Below are positions 37,484 through 38,536 of a stretch of DNA of 38,536 nt, piece by piece. The stretch covers positions 1-38,536 of the forward strand of contig NZ_WBSO01000008.1 of NCBI RefSeq assembly GCF_009299485.1, in the 5' to 3' direction. Each line of letters opens with the position of its first letter. Within the stretch, counting starts at the first letter, position 1. A model generated the notes under the pieces. The model was given only the letters and a program-made list of their open reading frames with translations. It ran no database searches and was not told the DNA's origin. The translations under genes were made by a program, and so were the position numbers. This stretch comes from Bifidobacterium apri. GTDB lineage: Bacteria > Actinomycetota > Actinomycetes > Actinomycetales > Bifidobacteriaceae.

Positions 37484-37515
37484 TCCATTGCGTCCTATGC
37501 TGTATGTGTTCCCAA

Positions 37516-38535
37516 TCAGATAAACGGCCGTGCAGCGCCCGTCGGATGACGGTTCCCAGCGTACATGTTGGCAACTCGAACACGAGGCGGAACCGCTTCG
37601 ATCACTTGGTCATTGCCCAAGTAGATGGCTACATGACCTGGATAGAAGATCAGGTCACCACGCTGGCGCTGGCTGAGCGGAATATGCTTGAACCGGGAGT
37701 CGCTGCTCATATTGTTTGCGTCATGGCTGTGCCAAGGGTCATACCAGTGAGCGGACGGGTTGTAATCCTGAAGGTTCATTCCGGTCGCATAGAGTGACTG
37801 CATAACGAGCCCCGCGCAATCCACGCCGTTGCCTGGCTGCATGGCGTAATCCCAGACATATCGTGTGCCGAGATAGTCGTATGCCCTGCTGATGAACGCA
37901 TTCACGACTTGGTCACGGTTAGCGTTGATACTGTTTTTTGACGGGGAAGCATACCCGAATACCCCACTAGGGACGCTGACATTGCATGAACTCATTTGGA
38001 AGAACCCAGTTGGATTCTGATAGCCGTTTTTTCCACAGCCAGCAATGGAACCGTGCTGGAATTTCTGGGAGGGGCCGGTCTGGTCTTCAACCGGGAAGCC
38101 GTATTTGCCTTGCTCATAGCGTGCTGCGGCATACTTGCTGAGTGTCGTCCCCACAACGGCGTGTGCTCCGGTGCTGTTGGACCAGAAGACGGTGCCGTGT
38201 TGGAAGGTCTGGGATGCGCCGCCTTTGACGGTGAGTTCGTCGCCGGTGGGCCAGCCGAGCCAGCCGTTTTCCCAGCCGTGGGCGCTCCAGTATTGTTGGA
38301 TGGCTCCTGTGGTGAAGCGGGCTCCGGTGCGTGGGGACCAGTGGATCTGCCCATTCTGGAATGCCTGGGATGCCCCGCCGTTGAGTTTGATTTCGTCGGT
38401 GGTGGGGAAGCCGAGTTTGCTTTGTTCGTATGCGATGTGCGCGTATTCGCCTAGGATGCCGCCTTTGACGGCGTGTGTCCCGGTGCTGTTGGACCAGAAG
38501 AGGGTGCCGTGTTGGAAGGTTTGGGATGCGCCGCA
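37516..38535 (-). CDS. LGFP-repeat NlpC/P60 cell-wall hydrolase, N terminus outside the window
   Basis: Exported peptidoglycan peptidase anchored by wall-binding repeats. The frame is open to the window edge, so 340 C-terminal residues are seen. The first part has repeated LGFP units of about 52 residues: GASQTFQHGTLFWSNSTG, then YEQSKLGFPTTDE, then GASQAFQNGQIHWSPRTGA, GWLGWPTGDE, GASQTFQHGTVFWSNSTG and YGFPVEDQ. Then comes an NlpC/P60 domain with catalytic Cys in NGVDCAGLVMQSLY, His in FYPGHVAIYLG, and a C-terminal TGAARPFI. DNA of the repeats is also duplicated (38158-38221 resembles 38470-38533, 312 bases apart). The GTG near 38154 is an internal residue, not the start. Likely role: cell separation or wall turnover. 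Confidence 0.88.
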   Translation of the reverse strand, partial: CGASQTFQHGTLFWSNSTGTHAVKGGILGEYAHIAYEQSKLGFPTTDEIKLNGGASQAFQNGQIHWSPRTGARFTTGAIQQYWSAHGWENGWLGWPTGDELTVKGGASQTFQHGTVFWSNSTGAHAVVGTTLSKYAAARYEQGKYGFPVEDQTGPSQKFQHGSIAGCGKNGYQNPTGFFQMSSCNVSVPSGVFGYASPSKNSINANRDQVVNAFISRAYDYLGTRYVWDYAMQPGNGVDCAGLVMQSLYATGMNLQDYNPSAHWYDPWHSHDANNMSSDSRFKHIPLSQRQRGDLIFYPGHVAIYLGNDQVIEAVPPRVRVANMYAGNRHPTGAARPFI

Positions 38536-38536
38536 T

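Overview
The window looks like chromosomal DNA of a Bifidobacterium, probably a gut species. This rests on recognising families from the translations, not on a database search. The clues are a bile salt hydrolase (N-terminal Cys, 316 residues), an RmlC-RmlD fusion next to rmlB and rmlA, an LGFP-repeat NlpC/P60 wall hydrolase, a DUF559 protein, a secreted starch-binding alpha-amylase, and a moderately GC-rich base composition.

Layout. 1-3.7 kb: an NRAMP metal transporter (5' end cut by the window edge) and, on the other strand, a 14-helix MFS efflux protein. 3.9-8.1 kb: the start of an exopolysaccharide (EPS) locus. It has a priming sugar-phosphate transferase on the minus strand with a run of 12 G just upstream, then on the plus strand a low-molecular-weight tyrosine phosphatase and a membrane-anchored endonuclease/exonuclease/phosphatase protein. 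8.1-11.4 kb: a secreted GH13 alpha-amylase with duplicated starch-binding and Ig-like modules, behind a palindrome-rich leader with a LacI-type operator. 11.5-18.5 kb: EPS assembly genes (three GT2 glycosyltransferases, an acetyltransferase, a DUF4422 protein, a flippase and a polymerase). From about 12.5 kb these are visibly AT-rich and look imported. 18.5-21.4 kb: a truncated RpiR-type sugar-sensing remnant, a TPR-like protein, and a divergent antitoxin/toxin pair. 21.5-25.0 kb: rmlB, rmlCD and rmlA, GC-rich, making dTDP-L-rhamnose. That product fits the rhamnosyltransferase-like enzyme at 11.55 kb.

25.5-27.1 kb: an ATPase gene with two in-frame stop codons, followed by an intact-looking PD-(D/E)xK-type nuclease gene. 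This resembles a decayed ATPase/nuclease defence module. 27.4-30.4 kb: an amidohydrolase (deaminase type) and an NCS2 purine/pyrimidine permease. 30.4-32.2 kb: an unusual cassette of two tightly linked genes of unknown function, bracketed by two 155-bp direct repeats (about 95% identical) that each carry a strong hairpin, with a 32-bp minisatellite beside it. 32.6-35.1 kb: bile salt hydrolase and a DUF559 protein. 35.6-38.5 kb: a DUF6020-like polytopic membrane protein and the C-terminal part of the LGFP/NlpC wall protein, running off the window end.

The strongest unexplained signals are (i) three dispersed 173-174 bp long-palindrome elements whose arms differ in sequence but stay complementary, (ii) the G tract in front of the EPS priming gene, where a change of tract length would link an upstream ATG in frame to the gene, (iii) the direct-repeat-bounded two-gene cassette, and (iv) the broken ATPase/nuclease pair.
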